Translations under genes and position numbers: made by a program
Part shown: one piece after another, positions 20,227 through 31,323 of the stretch
Layout of the letters: every line of letters starts with the position of its first letter
How positions within the stretch are numbered: the first letter of the stretch is position 1
Assembly (NCBI GenBank): GCA_947627725.1
Contig: CANQXE010000007.1
Span: 52,117 to 116,116, forward strand
DNA length: 64,000 bases
Origin: an uncultured Clostridia bacterium
Lineage (GTDB): Bacteria; Bacillota; Clostridia; Oscillospirales; Acutalibacteraceae
Reading direction: 5' to 3'
Notes under the pieces: model-generated
Databases searched by the model: none
Told to the model about the DNA's origin: nothing
What the model saw: only the letters and a program-made list of their open reading frames with translations

Positions 20227-22335
20227 TTAGTCTTTCTTGGCTCTTTCGCTGATAATGGTTTCACTAATTGACTTTGGCACAGGCTCATAACCGTCAGGCT
20301 CCATTGTGTACTGACCTCTACCCTGTGTCTTTGAACGAAGGTCATTTACATAACCAAACATCTCAGAGAGCGGTACTCTCGCATTAACCTGCTTAGCGCC
20401 TGCTCTGTCCTCCATACCCTGAATCTGTCCGCGTCTGGAGTTAAGGTCGCCGATAACATCACCCATATAGGTTTCAGGTACGATGACAACAACTTTCATC
20501 ATAGGTTCAAGGATAATCGGATTGGCTTTTTTTGCGGCATCCTTGAATGCCATTGAGCCGGCAATCTTGAATGCCATTTCAGATGAGTCAACCTCGTGAT
20601 ATGAGCCGTCATAAAGCTCAACCCTAACGTCAACAACATTATAGCCTGCAAGGATACCGCTCTTCATAGCGCCCTGAATACCTGTATCAACAGCGGGGAT
20701 ATATTCTTTCGGAATAGCACCGCCGACAATCTGGTTTACAAATTCATATCCCTTGCCTATACCGTTTTCGTCAACATTAGGCATAATACGAATCTTAACG
20801 TGACCGTACTGACCGCTGCCTCCTGACTGTCTCTTATACTTAAGGTCTGATGAGCCGTTGCTCTGAATTGTCTCCTTATATGCAACCTGAGGAGCGCCGA
20901 CATTAGCCTCAACCTTAAATTCACGAAGAAGACGGTCAACAATAATCTCAAGGTGAAGCTCACCCATACCTGCGATAATTGTCTGTCCTGTTTCCTCGTC
21001 TGTATATGCTTTAAATGTCGGGTCTTCCTCTGCAAGCTTTGAAAGAGCAATACCCATTTTTTCCTGACCTGCCTTTGTTTTTGGCTCAATAGCAACACGG
21101 ATAACAGGGTCAGGGAAATTCATAGATTCAAGAATAATCGGATGAGCCTCGTCACAAAGAGTATCACCTGTTGTTGTATTTTTAAGACCTACGGCAGCGG
21201 CAATGTCGCCTGCGTAGCATACAGGTATATCCTCTCTGTGGTTTGCGTGCATCTGAAGAATACGACCCATTCTCTCTTTCTGGTCTTTGACTGAGTTAAA
21301 GCAAGGTGTACCTGCCTCAATTGTACCGGAATATACACGGAAGAAACAAATCTTACCGACAAACGGGTCTGTGGCAATCTTAAACGCAAGTGCTGAGAAC
21401 GGCTCGTCGTCTGATGAATGACGAAACTCCTCCTCTTCCGTATCGGGATTAATACCCTTGATTGACTCAACGTCCGTAGGAGCGGGCATAAAGTCAACTA
21501 CCGCGTCAAGCAAAGGCTGAACGCCCATATTACGGTAAGCAGTACCGCAGCATACAGGCACCATTTCATTTGCAATCGTTGACTTACGGATAACCCTTTT
21601 GATTTCATCAACGGTTATAGCGTCCTCGCCCTCTTCAAAATACTTCTCCATAAGCTCCTCGTCCTGTTCCGCAACGTGCTCGATAAGCTCAGTTCTGTAC
21701 TTTGAAGCTAAGTCCTTCATATCATCAGGAATATCCTGAATTTCAAATTTCATACCCTTTTCTTTATCAGGGTCAATATAAATAATTGCGTGATTTTCAA
21801 TAAGATCAATAATACCCTTAAATGTATCCTCGCTGCCTATCGGAAGCTGGATAGGAAGGGCATTGCACTGGAAACGGTCCTTAACCATTTCCAACGCTCT
21901 GTAAAAATCGGCACCCATAATATCCATCTTGTTGACAAATATCATTCTCGGTACCTTATATTCGTCTGCCTGTCTCCAAACAGTTTCAGACTGCGGTTCA
22001 ACACCACCCTTTGCACAAAGAACGGTTACGGAACCGTCAAGTACACGGAGTGAACGCTGTACCTCAACAGTGAAATCAACGTGGCCAGGCGTATCAATAA
22101 TATTGATTCTATGGTTTTTCCAGAAACATGTTGTAGCAGCAGAGGTAATTGTAATGCCACGCTCCTGCTCCTGCTCCATCCAGTCCATTGTTGCAGCGCC
22201 GTCATGAGTTTCACCAATCTTGTGATTGATACCCGTGTAATACAGAATACGCTCTGTTGTGGTTGTTTTGCCTGCATCAATATGAGCCATAATACCAATA
22301 TTTCTTGTCATTTCAAGAGATACTTTTCTTGGCAT
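20227..22335 (-). CDS. fusA: Elongation factor G
   Basis: This 702-residue GTPase drives ribosomal translocation. Visible motifs include [19 protein letters not shown] (P-loop), [11 protein letters not shown] (switch I), [11 protein letters not shown] and NKMD. Domain IV begins near YKETIQSNG. The length is normal. It starts 12 nt after rpsG with AGGAGG. The switch regions look like the classical bacterial factor, not a tetracycline-resistance paralogue, because the N-terminus and GTPase motifs follow the EF-G pattern and the operon context is canonical. Confidence 0.98.
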   Translation of the reverse strand: MPRKVSLEMTRNIGIMAHIDAGKTTTTERILYYTGINHKIGETHDGAATMDWMEQEQERGITITSAATTCFWKNHRINIIDTPGHVDFTVEVQRSLRVLDGSVTVLCAKGGVEPQSETVWRQADEYKVPRMIFVNKMDIMGADFYRALEMVKDRFQCNALPIQLPIGSEDTFKGIIDLIENHAIIYIDPDKEKGMKFEIQDIPDDMKDLASKYRTELIEHVAEQDEELMEKYFEEGEDAITVDEIKRVIRKSTIANEMVPVCCGTAYRNMGVQPLLDAVVDFMPAPTDVESIKGINPDTEEEEFRHSSDDEPFSALAFKIATDPFVGKICFFRVYSGTIEAGTPCFNSVKDQKERMGRILQMHANHREDIPVCYAGDIAAAVGLKNTTTGDTLCDEAHPIILESMNFPDPVIRVAIEPKTKAGQEKMGIALSKLAEEDPTFKAYTDEETGQTIIAGMGELHLEIIVDRLLREFKVEANVGAPQVAYKETIQSNGSSDLKYKRQSGGSGQYGHVKIRIMPNVDENGIGKGYEFVNQIVGGAIPKEYIPAVDTGIQGAMKSGILAGYNVVDVRVELYDGSYHEVDSSEMAFKIAGSMAFKDAAKKANPIILEPMMKVVVIVPETYMGDVIGDLNSRRGQIQGMEDRAGAKQVNARVPLSEMFGYVNDLRSKTQGRGQYTMEPDGYEPVPKSISETIISERAKKD

Positions 22336-22347
22336 AATATCCTCCTA

Positions 22348-22818
22348 TTAATATCTGAAATGAGCAAAGGCTTTGTTTGCTTCTGCCATCTTGTGTGTAT
22401 CGTCGCACTTCTTTACAGCGCCGCCGGTCTTATTAACCGCGTCCATAATTTCCGCTGCAAGACGTTCCTTCATAGTTCTCTCAGAACGCTGGCGGGCGTA
22501 AAGAGTAATCCAGCGAAGACCGAGTGTCTGTCTTCTTTCAGGACGAACCTCAAGAGGAACCTGATAAGTCGCACCGCCGATACGGCGAGCCTTTACTTCA
22601 AGTACAGGCATTACATTTTCCATAGCTGCTTCAAAAGTTTCAAGCGGATCATTGCCTGTCTTTTCCTTAATGATGTCAAATGCTCCGTAAACAATTTTCT
22701 GAGCGACACCCTTTTTTCCATTAAGCATAATGTTATTAATTAATCTTGTTACAAGCTTTGAGCTGTAAAGCGGATCAGGTAATACATCACGCTTAGCGAT
22801 TTGACCTCTTCTTGGCAT
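22348..22818 (-). CDS. rpsG: 30S ribosomal protein S7
   Basis: This 156-residue protein nucleates assembly of the 30S head and binds 16S rRNA. The start [10 protein letters not shown] at 22818 is supported by GAAGGAGGG just upstream; the frame's earlier ATG at 22836 lies in front of that ribosome site. [19 protein letters not shown] and [15 protein letters not shown] are typical of S7. It is separated from rpsL by about 136 nt and lies just ahead of fusA. Confidence 0.97.
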   Translation of the reverse strand: MPRRGQIAKRDVLPDPLYSSKLVTRLINNIMLNGKKGVAQKIVYGAFDIIKEKTGNDPLETFEAAMENVMPVLEVKARRIGGATYQVPLEVRPERRQTLGLRWITLYARQRSERTMKERLAAEIMDAVNKTGGAVKKCDDTHKMAEANKAFAHFRY

Positions 22819-22954
22819 CTCGCTTCCCTCCTTCATAAAATTTCAATGAGTTCATAGGTACTCGGTTTTCCCGTGGAGTCAACAAAAGATCATATACGCT
22901 TTATAATTATAGGTATATAAACTATTGTTATTCCATAAGAAAGAAATTTAAGGC

Positions 22955-23377
22955 TTACTTCTTTGCAGCCTTCGGTCTCTTGGCACCGTACTTTGAACGG
23001 CTCTGCATTCTGCCGTTTACGCCCTGTGTATCAAGCGTACCGCGAATAATGTGGTAACGCACACCGGGAAGATCCTTAACACGTCCGCCGCGAATCATAA
23101 CAACCGAGTGTTCCTGAAGATTGTGACCGACGCCGGGAATGTAAGCAGAAACTTCAATACCGTTTGTAAGACGAACTCTGGCAATTTTACGAAGCGCTGA
23201 GTTAGGCTTCTTGGGAGTTGCTGTCTTAACTGCTGTACAAACACCGCGCTTTTGAGGAGAATCGTTATCTGTCATAACATTCTTCTTTGTGTTAAGTCCT
23301 TTAAGAAGTGCGGGTGCCTTTGCCTTTTTTTCAATAGACTTACGTCCTGTTCTTACGAGTTGATTAAAGGTAGGCAA
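22955..23377 (-). CDS. rpsL: 30S ribosomal protein S12
   Basis: This 140-residue protein lies at the decoding centre. I place the start at a TTG (23377), giving [14 protein letters not shown], the universal S12 N-terminus. The ATG 18 nt upstream overlaps the AAAGGAGAT ribosome site and would add six atypical residues. The [15 protein letters not shown] and [14 protein letters not shown] segments carry the residues linked to streptomycin response: Lys in the TPKKPNSA motif and Lys in GRVKDLPG are wild type. Confidence 0.95.
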   Translation of the reverse strand: MPTFNQLVRTGRKSIEKKAKAPALLKGLNTKKNVMTDNDSPQKRGVCTAVKTATPKKPNSALRKIARVRLTNGIEVSAYIPGVGHNLQEHSVVMIRGGRVKDLPGVRYHIIRGTLDTQGVNGRMQSRSKYGAKRPKAAKK

Positions 23378-23445
23378 TAGTTTATCTCCTTTCATAATAA
23401 TATTTTATACACATAACATTTTATACATCTGTATGCGCATAAATC

Positions 23446-23512
23446 ATACAACAAAATAATATTTGTTGTATCATCTAAACGCACACACCGGGGCGAAATA
23501 AAATTTCGCCCC
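23446..23512 (-). other. Two hairpins in the rpoC-rpsL spacer
   Basis: A 10-bp stem around a GC-rich core (23490-23499 with 23503-23512) and a second palindrome (23446-23471) lie in the 219-nt leader of rpsL. Neither is followed by a T run, so they are not classical terminators. They may slow or tune transcription between rpoC and rpsL. Confidence 0.5.
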
Positions 23513-23569
23513 AAATGTTGTGTTTTTTACCAAATAAGCGAGTAAACATTTGTTGAATTTTACCAAATA
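23512..23569 (-). repeat. Imperfect direct repeat in the rpoC-rpsL spacer
   Basis: Two copies of a roughly 23-25 nt unit (23512-23536 and 23547-23569) share the ACCAAATA end and a CA-(A/T)-TTGTTG-like beginning. They lie just after rpoC. Their role is not evident. Confidence 0.45.
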
Positions 23570-23596
23570 TAAACTCACGCAAATTAGCATTATACC

Positions 23597-26500
23597 TTAT
23601 GACATTGAATTTGTCAATAGCTCCTGCAATTGTTCAAGATTTAAAATTTCGTCGCTGCCCTCTGATGAGAAATAACTCGGAACAACATCAACCTTTCTGA
23701 AGACATCCATACCCGTACCGGCAGGAACAAGCTTACCGATAATGACATTTTCCTTAAGACCGATAAGCGGATCGCTCTTGCCCTTAATAGCGGCATCGGT
23801 AAGAACTCTTGTTGTCTCCTGGAACGATGCGGCGGAAAGGAAGGAATCTGTTGCAAGAGAAGCCTTTGTAATACCCATAAGAATAGGAATATACGTTGCT
23901 TTCTTAAGCTCGGTCTCCCCTGCCTTGATTCTTGCCTCAATCTTATCATTTGCCTCGTCAACAGCGGAAACATCAACCATTGTGCCTTCAACAAGCTCTG
24001 TATCGCCCGCGTCGTCAACAGTACATTTCTTAAGCATCTGACGAACTATAACCTCAATATGCTTATCGTTGATATCAACACCCTGCGTACGATATGCAAA
24101 CTGTACTTCCTTAATAAGATAATTATATACAGCCTCTTCACCGAGAATAGCGAGAACATCGTGTGGATTTACGGCTCCGAGCGTAAGCTCTGTACCCTTT
24201 TGGATATGAGCGCCCTCAACGATATTTTCACAAAGACGGGCACCGTAAGGAATGAGATACTTTTTCTCTTCCGCTGTTTCGCTGTTAAATACAACAACGT
24301 GACGGCTCTTCTTGATTTCCTCAAACCTGACGTCACCCTCTATTTCCGAGAGTATAGCAAGCTGCTTAGGCTTTCTCGCCTCAAAGAGCTCCTCAACTCT
24401 CGGAAGACCCTGTGTGATATCGGCGCCGCCTGCTACACCGCCGGTGTGGAAGGTTCTCATTGTAAGCTGAGTACCGGGCTCGCCGATTGACTGAGCGGCA
24501 ATAATACCAACAGCCTCGCCGACCTGAACAGGCTCATTGAATGCAAGGTTTGAGCCATAGCACTTACGGCAAACACCGTGGCGTGATTTACAGGTGATGA
24601 GAGAACGAATCTTAACAGCCTCAATGCCCGCGTCCGCTATGCGCTTAGCATCATCGGCGGTCATCATCTTGTCTGTTTCCATAATAACCTCGCCTGTTTT
24701 AGGATCAATAACAGGCTCAGCGCAATATCTTCCGGTAAGTCTCTCCTCAAGCGTTTCAAGAACACGGTTGCCGTCCATAATTCTTGAAACAACAATACCG
24801 TCGTGGCATCCGCAATCGTTGTCACGGATAATAACATCCTGCGATACGTCAACAAGACGGCGGGTAAGATAACCTGAGTCGGCAGTACGAAGCGCTGTAT
24901 CGGCAAGACCCTTACGCGCACCACGCGAGGAAATGAAATATTCAAGAATATTAAGACCTTCACGGTAGTTAGCGCGAATAGGAACCTCAATCGTCTTACC
25001 TGCCGTATTAGCGATAAGGCCTCTCATACCCGCGAGCTGGCGAAGCTGTGAGGTACTACCGCGGGCGCCTGAGTCAACCATCATATGAATCGGGTTGTGC
25101 GCACCGTCAAAGTTACTTGTAAGCTCGTTTGAAACCTTGTTTGTACAATCCTCCCAGGCCTTAATAACAGCCGAGGAACGCTCCTCGTTTGTAATAAGAC
25201 CGTAGTTATAATTGTATGTGATTTCATCAACCTTCTTTTCAGCCTCGGCAAGATATTCCTTTTTCTTATCGGGAATAAGAGCGTCGCAGACCGCAACTGT
25301 CGTGCCTGAAACGGTTGAATATTTATAGCCCTGCGCCTTAAGCTCATCAAGCACCTTGGATGCGATGGAGACGCCGTGAACATTTATGCACTTTTCCGCA
25401 ATCTGACCGAGCTGTTTCTTTTTAACTACAAATGAAACCTCAAGCTCAAATTCATTTTCAGGGTTTGTTCTGTCAACAAAACCGAGATCCTGAGGAACAG
25501 GTCTGTTGAAAATTACACGACCGATTGTGGTTTTAACAAGCTTTGATTTCTGAACACCGTCAATTTCTTTGGTGAAACGGATAAGACATTCGGAATGAAG
25601 ACCGAGTGAGCCCTCCTGATAGGCCATCATAGCCTCGTCCTTATCACGGTAAATATTATATTTGGTAACCTCTTTGCCGTTAATCACTTCAGTTCTCGGA
25701 CATCCCGGCTCTCCGTCCTTAATCATTGTAAGATAATAAGAACCGATTACCATATCCTGTGTGGGAACCGCAACGGGCTTTCCGTCCGACGGCTTGAGAA
25801 GGTTGTTAGCCGCGAGCATAAGCATTCTCGCCTCTGCCTGAGCCTCTGCCGAAAGCGGTACGTGAACAGCCATCTGGTCACCGTCAAAATCGGCGTTAAA
25901 CGCTGTACAAGCAAGAGGATGAAGTTTAATTGCCCTACCCTCGACAAGCACCGGCTCAAATGCCTGAATACCGAGTCTGTGAAGCGTAGGGGCGCGGTTA
26001 AGCATTACAGGGTGGTCCCTGATAACAACCTCAAGGCAATCCCATACAGCAGGATTATTTGCCCTTTCAACCATTTTTCTGGCTGATTTAATATTTGACG
26101 CAACACCTGTTTCAACAAGTCTCTTCATAACAAACGGCTTGAAAAGCTCAATAGCCATTTCCTTAGGAAGACCGCACTGATGCATCTTAAGCTCAGGACC
26201 TACAACGATAACGGAACGTCCCGAATAGTCAACACGCTTACCGAGAAGATTCTGACGGAAACGTCCCTGCTTACCCTTAAGCATATCGGAAAGCGACTTA
26301 AGCGGTCTGTTGTTAGGACCTGTTACAGGTCTTCCGCGGCGTCCGTTATCAATAAGAGCGTCAACAGATTCCTGAAGCATTCTCTTTTCATTTCTGACGA
26401 TGATTTCAGGCGCGCCGAGTTCAAGCAGTCTTTTAAGACGGTTGTTACGGTTAATGACACGTCTGTAAAGGTCATTCAGGTCAGATGTTGCGAATCTGCC

Positions 26501-27241
26501 GCCGTCAAGCTGAACCATAGGACGAATATCGGGCGGAATAACGGGAATAACATCAAGTATCATCCACTCAAGCTTGTTGCCGCTGTGATAAAAAGCGTCA
26601 ACAACATCAAGCCTCTTGAGAAGTCTTACTCTCTTCTGACCTGTCGCGTTTTCAAGCTCGGAAGTAAGCTCTTCACGAAGCTGTGCCACGTCAATGCTCT
26701 TAAGAAGCTCTTTAATAGCCTCGGCACCCATACCCGCCTTAAAGTCATCTTCGTATCTTTCACGCATTTCAGCATATTCTTTTTCATTGAGAATCTGCAT
26801 TTTTTCAAGCGGAGTATCGCCGGGGTCGGTTACAATATAAAGCGCAAAGTAAAGCACCTTTTCAAGGTATCTCGGACTGATATCAAGCACAAGACCGAGA
26901 CGGCTCGGAATACCCTTGAAATACCAGATATGAGATACAGGGGCCGCAAGCTCAATATGACCCATACGCTCACGGCGTACCTTGGCGCGTGTAATCTCAA
27001 CGCCGCAGCGCTCGCAGACCTTTCCTTTATAACGAACTCTCTTATATTTACCGCAGTGACATTCCCAGTCCTTCATAGGACCGAAAATTCTTTCACAGAA
27101 AAGACCGTCACGCTCAGGCTTAAGCGTTCTGTAATTTATTGTTTCAGGCTTTGTTACCTCACCGTAAGACCACTCACGAATCTTCTCCGGAGATGCAAGA
27201 CCGATTTTTATTGAGCTGAATTCGTTTTCATAATTATCCAT
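23597..27241 (-). CDS. rpoC: RNA polymerase beta' subunit
   Basis: This 1214-residue protein forms half of the RNA polymerase active-site cleft. The N-terminal zinc site is [20 protein letters not shown]. The catalytic [12 protein letters not shown] motif with the three Mg-binding aspartates is intact. A second zinc site lies near [13 protein letters not shown]. Bridge helix and trigger loop sequence ([19 protein letters not shown]) is present. The length matches Firmicutes without large insertions. It lies 48 nt after rpoB. Confidence 0.98.
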   Translation of the reverse strand: MDNYENEFSSIKIGLASPEKIREWSYGEVTKPETINYRTLKPERDGLFCERIFGPMKDWECHCGKYKRVRYKGKVCERCGVEITRAKVRRERMGHIELAAPVSHIWYFKGIPSRLGLVLDISPRYLEKVLYFALYIVTDPGDTPLEKMQILNEKEYAEMRERYEDDFKAGMGAEAIKELLKSIDVAQLREELTSELENATGQKRVRLLKRLDVVDAFYHSGNKLEWMILDVIPVIPPDIRPMVQLDGGRFATSDLNDLYRRVINRNNRLKRLLELGAPEIIVRNEKRMLQESVDALIDNGRRGRPVTGPNNRPLKSLSDMLKGKQGRFRQNLLGKRVDYSGRSVIVVGPELKMHQCGLPKEMAIELFKPFVMKRLVETGVASNIKSARKMVERANNPAVWDCLEVVIRDHPVMLNRAPTLHRLGIQAFEPVLVEGRAIKLHPLACTAFNADFDGDQMAVHVPLSAEAQAEARMLMLAANNLLKPSDGKPVAVPTQDMVIGSYYLTMIKDGEPGCPRTEVINGKEVTKYNIYRDKDEAMMAYQEGSLGLHSECLIRFTKEIDGVQKSKLVKTTIGRVIFNRPVPQDLGFVDRTNPENEFELEVSFVVKKKQLGQIAEKCINVHGVSIASKVLDELKAQGYKYSTVSGTTVAVCDALIPDKKKEYLAEAEKKVDEITYNYNYGLITNEERSSAVIKAWEDCTNKVSNELTSNFDGAHNPIHMMVDSGARGSTSQLRQLAGMRGLIANTAGKTIEVPIRANYREGLNILEYFISSRGARKGLADTALRTADSGYLTRRLVDVSQDVIIRDNDCGCHDGIVVSRIMDGNRVLETLEERLTGRYCAEPVIDPKTGEVIMETDKMMTADDAKRIADAGIEAVKIRSLITCKSRHGVCRKCYGSNLAFNEPVQVGEAVGIIAAQSIGEPGTQLTMRTFHTGGVAGGADITQGLPRVEELFEARKPKQLAILSEIEGDVRFEEIKKSRHVVVFNSETAEEKKYLIPYGARLCENIVEGAHIQKGTELTLGAVNPHDVLAILGEEAVYNYLIKEVQFAYRTQGVDINDKHIEVIVRQMLKKCTVDDAGDTELVEGTMVDVSAVDEANDKIEARIKAGETELKKATYIPILMGITKASLATDSFLSAASFQETTRVLTDAAIKGKSDPLIGLKENVIIGKLVPAGTGMDVFRKVDVVPSYFSSEGSDEILNLEQLQELLTNSMS

Positions 27242-27289
27242 TTGGAAGCACTCCTTTTTTAGTATTTTTTAAGCGGAAGTCGTATCAGA

Positions 27290-30200
27290 TTATTCTTCAT
27301 CTTCATCGTCGTCGTAGTCATCGGCAAACAAATCGGAAAACATATCTGACTGACCTGCTTCCTCGCTTTCACCTTCGGCATTTTCAACGCCGTAGCCCTC
27401 CTGACCCTCAAAGTCATTAACCGTAGTGAAAGCATGCTCGTCAATAGGCTGAATGCCTGTACCGTCATCCAAATCCTGCTTTAGCTCTACCTCTTCACCG
27501 TTGCGGTCAAGCACCTTTGTGTCAAGAGCAAGAGCCTGTAATTCCTTAAACAGTACCTTAAAGGATTCAGGTGTGCCTGCTGTCGGAATATTCTCACCCT
27601 TAACAATAGCCTCATAGGTGCGGACACGTCCCACAACATCGTCGGACTTAACTGTCGCAATTTCCTGAAGAGTGTAGGCAGCGCCGTAAGCCTCAAGCGC
27701 CCAAACCTCCATTTCGCCGAAACGCTGTCCGCCGAACTGAGCTTTACCGCCGAGCGGCTGCTGTGTAACAAGGCTGTACGGACCTGTTGAACGTGCGTGA
27801 ATCTTATCGTCAACAAGGTGGTGGAGCTTTAAGAAATACATATAACCGACAGTAATTCTGTTATCAAATTTTTCACCTGTACGTCCGTCAACAAGCTCTG
27901 TCTTACCGTCAAATACCTTGTTTCCGTTTTCATCAATATAATAACCGATGTCGGCAAGCGCAAGACATTCGCGGATATCATGCTCGTGCGCGCCGTCAAA
28001 TACCGGCGTCATCATCTTCCAGCCGAGAGCCATTGCGGCATAACCGAGATGGACCTCAAGCACCTGACCGATATTCATACGGGAAGGTACGCCGAGAGGG
28101 TTAAGAACGATATCAAGCGGTCTTCCGTCGGGAAGAAACGGCATATCCTCCTGAGGAAGAATCCTTGAAACAACACCCTTGTTTCCGTGTCGTCCCGCCA
28201 TCTTGTCGCCGACCTGAATTTTACGTTTCTGCGCGACATAAACTCTTACAACCTTGTTTACGCCCGGTGAAAGCTCATCGCTGTTAGCGCGTGTAAATAC
28301 CTTAACATCAACAACTATACCGTACTCGCCGTGCGGAACACGCATTGAGGTATCCCTTACCTCTCTTGCCTTTTCGCCGAAGATTGCACGCAGAAGTCTT
28401 TCCTCTGCGGTAAGCTCCGTTTCACCCTTAGGCGTTACCTTGCCGACAAGAATATCTCCCGAATGGACCTCTGCTCCGATACGGATAATACCGTCCGCGT
28501 CAAGGTCCTTGAGAGCATCCTCACCTACATTGGGAATATCTCTTGTGATTTCCTCCGGACCGAGCTTTGTATCACGTGACTCAATCTCGTGCTCCTCAAT
28601 ATGAATTGAGGTGTAAACATCGTCACGAACCATCTTTTCATTAATCAGAACAGCATCCTCGTAGTTATAACCCTCCCAGGTCATAAATCCGATAAGCGCG
28701 TTTTTACCGAGTGATATTTCGCCGTTGCAGGTTGCGGGACCGTCTGCAATTACCTGTCCCTTTTCAACCGTTTGGTGAAGTGAAACGATAGGACGCTGGT
28801 TAATACAAGTACCCTGGTTTGAACCCGAGAATTTAACAAGCTCATATTTGTCAACAGTGTTATCCTTTGTCCTGATTTCAATTGTATCCGCGTCAACTGA
28901 AATTACCGTACCGCCGTGTTCGGCAATCACAACAACACCTGAGTCATATGCCGCCTTGTATTCCATACCTGTGCCGACTACGGGGGCGTCCGTCTTAAGA
29001 AGCGGAACAGCCTGACGCTGCATATTAGCGCCCATCAGCGCACGGTTAGCATCATCGTTTTCAAGAAACGGAATCATCGCAGTAGCGACCGATACTACCA
29101 TTTTAGGCGATACGTCCATATAATCCACCCTCTCAGGCGGCATTGTCATAAATTCGTCTCTGTAACGGCAGGTAACTCTCTGATTGGCAAATCTGCCCTT
29201 TTCATCAAGCGGCTCATTTGCCTGAGCCACAACGTAGTTATCCTCAACGTCAGCCGTCATATAAACAACCTCATCGGTAACTACGCCTGTCTCCTTATCA
29301 ACCTTTCGGTAAGGAGCCTCAATAAAGCCGTACTCATTGAGACGACTGTAGCACGCAAGATAGGATATCAAACCGATGTTCGGACCTTCAGGCGTCTCAA
29401 TAGGACACATTCTTCCATAGTGGGTATAATGTACGTCTCTGACCTCAAATCCTGCACGGTCTCTTGAAAGACCGCCGGGACCGAGAGCCGAAAGTCTTCT
29501 CTTGTGAGTAAGCTCCGCAAGCGGATTGTTCTGGTCCATAAACTGTGAAAGAGGTGAAGAACCGAAAAATTCCTTAATTGCTGCGACAACAGGTCTGATA
29601 TTAATAAGAGCCTGCGGCGTAATAGCCTCCTCGTCATCCTGCGCTTGAAGAGTCATTCTCTCACGGATAACTCTTTCCATTCTTGTAAAGCCTATTCTAA
29701 ACTGATTCTGGAGTAACTCACCTACTGCGCGTATTCTTCTGTTACCGAGATGGTCAATATCATCGGTTGAGCCTAATCCGAAGGCCAGATTATTAAGATA
29801 AGATACAGTAGCAAAAATATCGTCAATAATTATGTGCTTGGGAACGAGGTCGTCTGCCTTGAGTTCAATTTCCTCTTTAAGCGCTTTTTCATCGCCGTCA
29901 CATTTATCAAGAATTTCAGAAAGAACTCTGTAGGAAACCTTTTCCTTGATACCTAACGGCTTGCAGTCAAAATCAATGTAAGCATTAATGTCGACCATAC
30001 CGTTTGACACAATCTTAATCTCTCTGCCGTCCACATCAACGAAAGCAGACATAACACCTGCATTTTCAATCTCCATAGCCTTTTCGGCAGAAATCTTTTC
30101 TCCTGCGTCTGCGAGAAGCTCACCCTGCGGTGAAATAATGGGTTGGGTCAGCGTTTGATTTGCAAGTCTGTCGCTGATTCCGAGCTTTTTATTGTATTTA

Positions 30201-31021
30201 TATCTGCCGACTCTCGAAAGGTCATATCTGTGTGCGTCAAAGAACAGACCGTCAAGATGCGCCTGAGCTGTTTCAAGCGTTGGCGGCTCTCCCGGACGAA
30301 GCTTTTTGTAAACCTCAAGAAGGGCTTCCTCCTGATTTTTTGTCGTATCCTTCTCAATAGTAGCGAGAATCCTCTCGTCATCACCGAAGAAATCAACAAT
30401 TTCACTGTCTGTACCCAGACCGAGTGCTCTTAAAAATGTGGTAATATAGATTTTTCTGTTTTTATCAATGCGGACATAGAAAAGGTCGTTCGCATCCGTC
30501 TCATATTCAAGCCACGCGCCGCGGTTCGGAATTACAGTATTAGTAAATAATTCCTTACCCGTCTTATCGTGTTCCATATGATAGTAAACACCGGGAGAAC
30601 GGACAAGCTGAGATACGATACATCTTTCCGCACCGTTGATAACAAAGGTACCCGCATCTGTCATCCAAGGGAAATCGCCCATAAATACGGTGTTTTCCTT
30701 AACCTCACCTGTCTCCTTGTTCACAAGTCTTGCCCTTACCTTCAAAGGCTTTGCGTAAGTCGCGTCACGCGCCTTGCACTGGGCAATTGTATATTTCGGC
30801 TCCTCGTCCATTGTATAGTCGATAAAATCCAAAATAAGGTTTCCCGAATAGTCGGTGATTGAGCCGATATCCTTGAACACCTCTTTAAGACCTTCATCAA
30901 GGAACCATTGATATGAACTTTTCTGAACTTCAATCAGGTTAGGCATCTGCATAACTTCATTGATTTTAGCAAAGTTCTTTCTCGTGGTAGTGCCAAGCTG
31001 TATGTCCTTCACATTTACCAT
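27290..31021 (-). CDS. rpoB: RNA polymerase beta subunit
   Basis: This is the 1243-residue partner of beta'. The start at 31021 ([10 protein letters not shown]) has GGAGTGA upstream and lies downstream of the promoter at 31156-31184; the open frame extends to 31153, upstream of the predicted transcript start, so that extension is not real. The rifampicin-binding segment [19 protein letters not shown] followed by LSALGPGGL carries the usual sensitive-type residues (Q, D, H, R, S). The C-terminus ends in a long acidic tail ([10 protein letters not shown]). The transcript leader is about 128 nt. Confidence 0.97.
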   Translation of the reverse strand: MVNVKDIQLGTTTRKNFAKINEVMQMPNLIEVQKSSYQWFLDEGLKEVFKDIGSITDYSGNLILDFIDYTMDEEPKYTIAQCKARDATYAKPLKVRARLVNKETGEVKENTVFMGDFPWMTDAGTFVINGAERCIVSQLVRSPGVYYHMEHDKTGKELFTNTVIPNRGAWLEYETDANDLFYVRIDKNRKIYITTFLRALGLGTDSEIVDFFGDDERILATIEKDTTKNQEEALLEVYKKLRPGEPPTLETAQAHLDGLFFDAHRYDLSRVGRYKYNKKLGISDRLANQTLTQPIISPQGELLADAGEKISAEKAMEIENAGVMSAFVDVDGREIKIVSNGMVDINAYIDFDCKPLGIKEKVSYRVLSEILDKCDGDEKALKEEIELKADDLVPKHIIIDDIFATVSYLNNLAFGLGSTDDIDHLGNRRIRAVGELLQNQFRIGFTRMERVIRERMTLQAQDDEEAITPQALINIRPVVAAIKEFFGSSPLSQFMDQNNPLAELTHKRRLSALGPGGLSRDRAGFEVRDVHYTHYGRMCPIETPEGPNIGLISYLACYSRLNEYGFIEAPYRKVDKETGVVTDEVVYMTADVEDNYVVAQANEPLDEKGRFANQRVTCRYRDEFMTMPPERVDYMDVSPKMVVSVATAMIPFLENDDANRALMGANMQRQAVPLLKTDAPVVGTGMEYKAAYDSGVVVIAEHGGTVISVDADTIEIRTKDNTVDKYELVKFSGSNQGTCINQRPIVSLHQTVEKGQVIADGPATCNGEISLGKNALIGFMTWEGYNYEDAVLINEKMVRDDVYTSIHIEEHEIESRDTKLGPEEITRDIPNVGEDALKDLDADGIIRIGAEVHSGDILVGKVTPKGETELTAEERLLRAIFGEKAREVRDTSMRVPHGEYGIVVDVKVFTRANSDELSPGVNKVVRVYVAQKRKIQVGDKMAGRHGNKGVVSRILPQEDMPFLPDGRPLDIVLNPLGVPSRMNIGQVLEVHLGYAAMALGWKMMTPVFDGAHEHDIRECLALADIGYYIDENGNKVFDGKTELVDGRTGEKFDNRITVGYMYFLKLHHLVDDKIHARSTGPYSLVTQQPLGGKAQFGGQRFGEMEVWALEAYGAAYTLQEIATVKSDDVVGRVRTYEAIVKGENIPTAGTPESFKVLFKELQALALDTKVLDRNGEEVELKQDLDDGTGIQPIDEHAFTTVNDFEGQEGYGVENAEGESEEAGQSDMFSDLFADDYDDDEDEE

Positions 31022-31155
31022 TAGAGTCACTCCAATCATAGTTTTTCTGAATAACGGATTTTCGCGTTTTTCGACGAAAAAGCACAGGCTTTTTGTTTTG
31101 AAAATTTTACAGATAATTACCTGTAACGCATAATTTTCCATTATGGATGCCATAT

Positions 31156-31184
31156 AATATAAAACATTAAATACAACGTGTCAA
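31156..31184 (-). promoter_or_regulatory. Promoter of rpoB-rpoC
   Basis: A perfect TTGACA (31179-31184) and TATATT (31156-31161) have a 17-nt spacer on the minus strand. rplJ/rplL are not next to rpoB here, so the polymerase genes have their own promoter. Confidence 0.88.
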
Positions 31185-31277
31185 GAATTTTTTTGAATAA
31201 TTTACAAGAAATACAAAAAGTTTTTTATACACGCCTCCTTGTGTTTTAAATTATCTTTAAAATTACCATATATTTCA

Positions 31278-31306
31278 TTGATTTAAGCAAAGTGATTTGT
31301 TATAAT
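31278..31306 (+). promoter_or_regulatory. Promoter of the peptide-binding lipoprotein gene
   Basis: TTGATT (31278-31283) and TATAAT (31301-31306) have a 17-nt spacer. The predicted transcript start is only about 11 nt before the ATG at 31324, with the ribosome site at its very 5' end. Confidence 0.8.
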
Positions 31307-31323
31307 GACAGAAGGTGAAATAT

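Noticed and set aside
20227..22335. Tetracycline-resistance ribosomal protection protein instead of EF-G
   Set aside because: Length, GTPase motifs and the rpsL-rpsG-fusA-tuf context fit housekeeping EF-G.
22081..22743. 220-codon plus-strand open frame across fusA/rpsG
   Set aside because: It is antisense to fusA and rpsG and has no recognisable protein features.
26180..27214. 344-codon open frame on the plus strand opposite rpoC
   Set aside because: It is antisense to a highly conserved gene, has no ribosome site or family resemblance, and reflects codon bias of rpoC.
31022..31153. 44-residue N-terminal extension of RpoB
   Set aside because: It would start upstream of the transcript start predicted from the promoter at 31156-31184, and the GGAGTGA-ATG at 31021 gives a normal beta subunit N-terminus.
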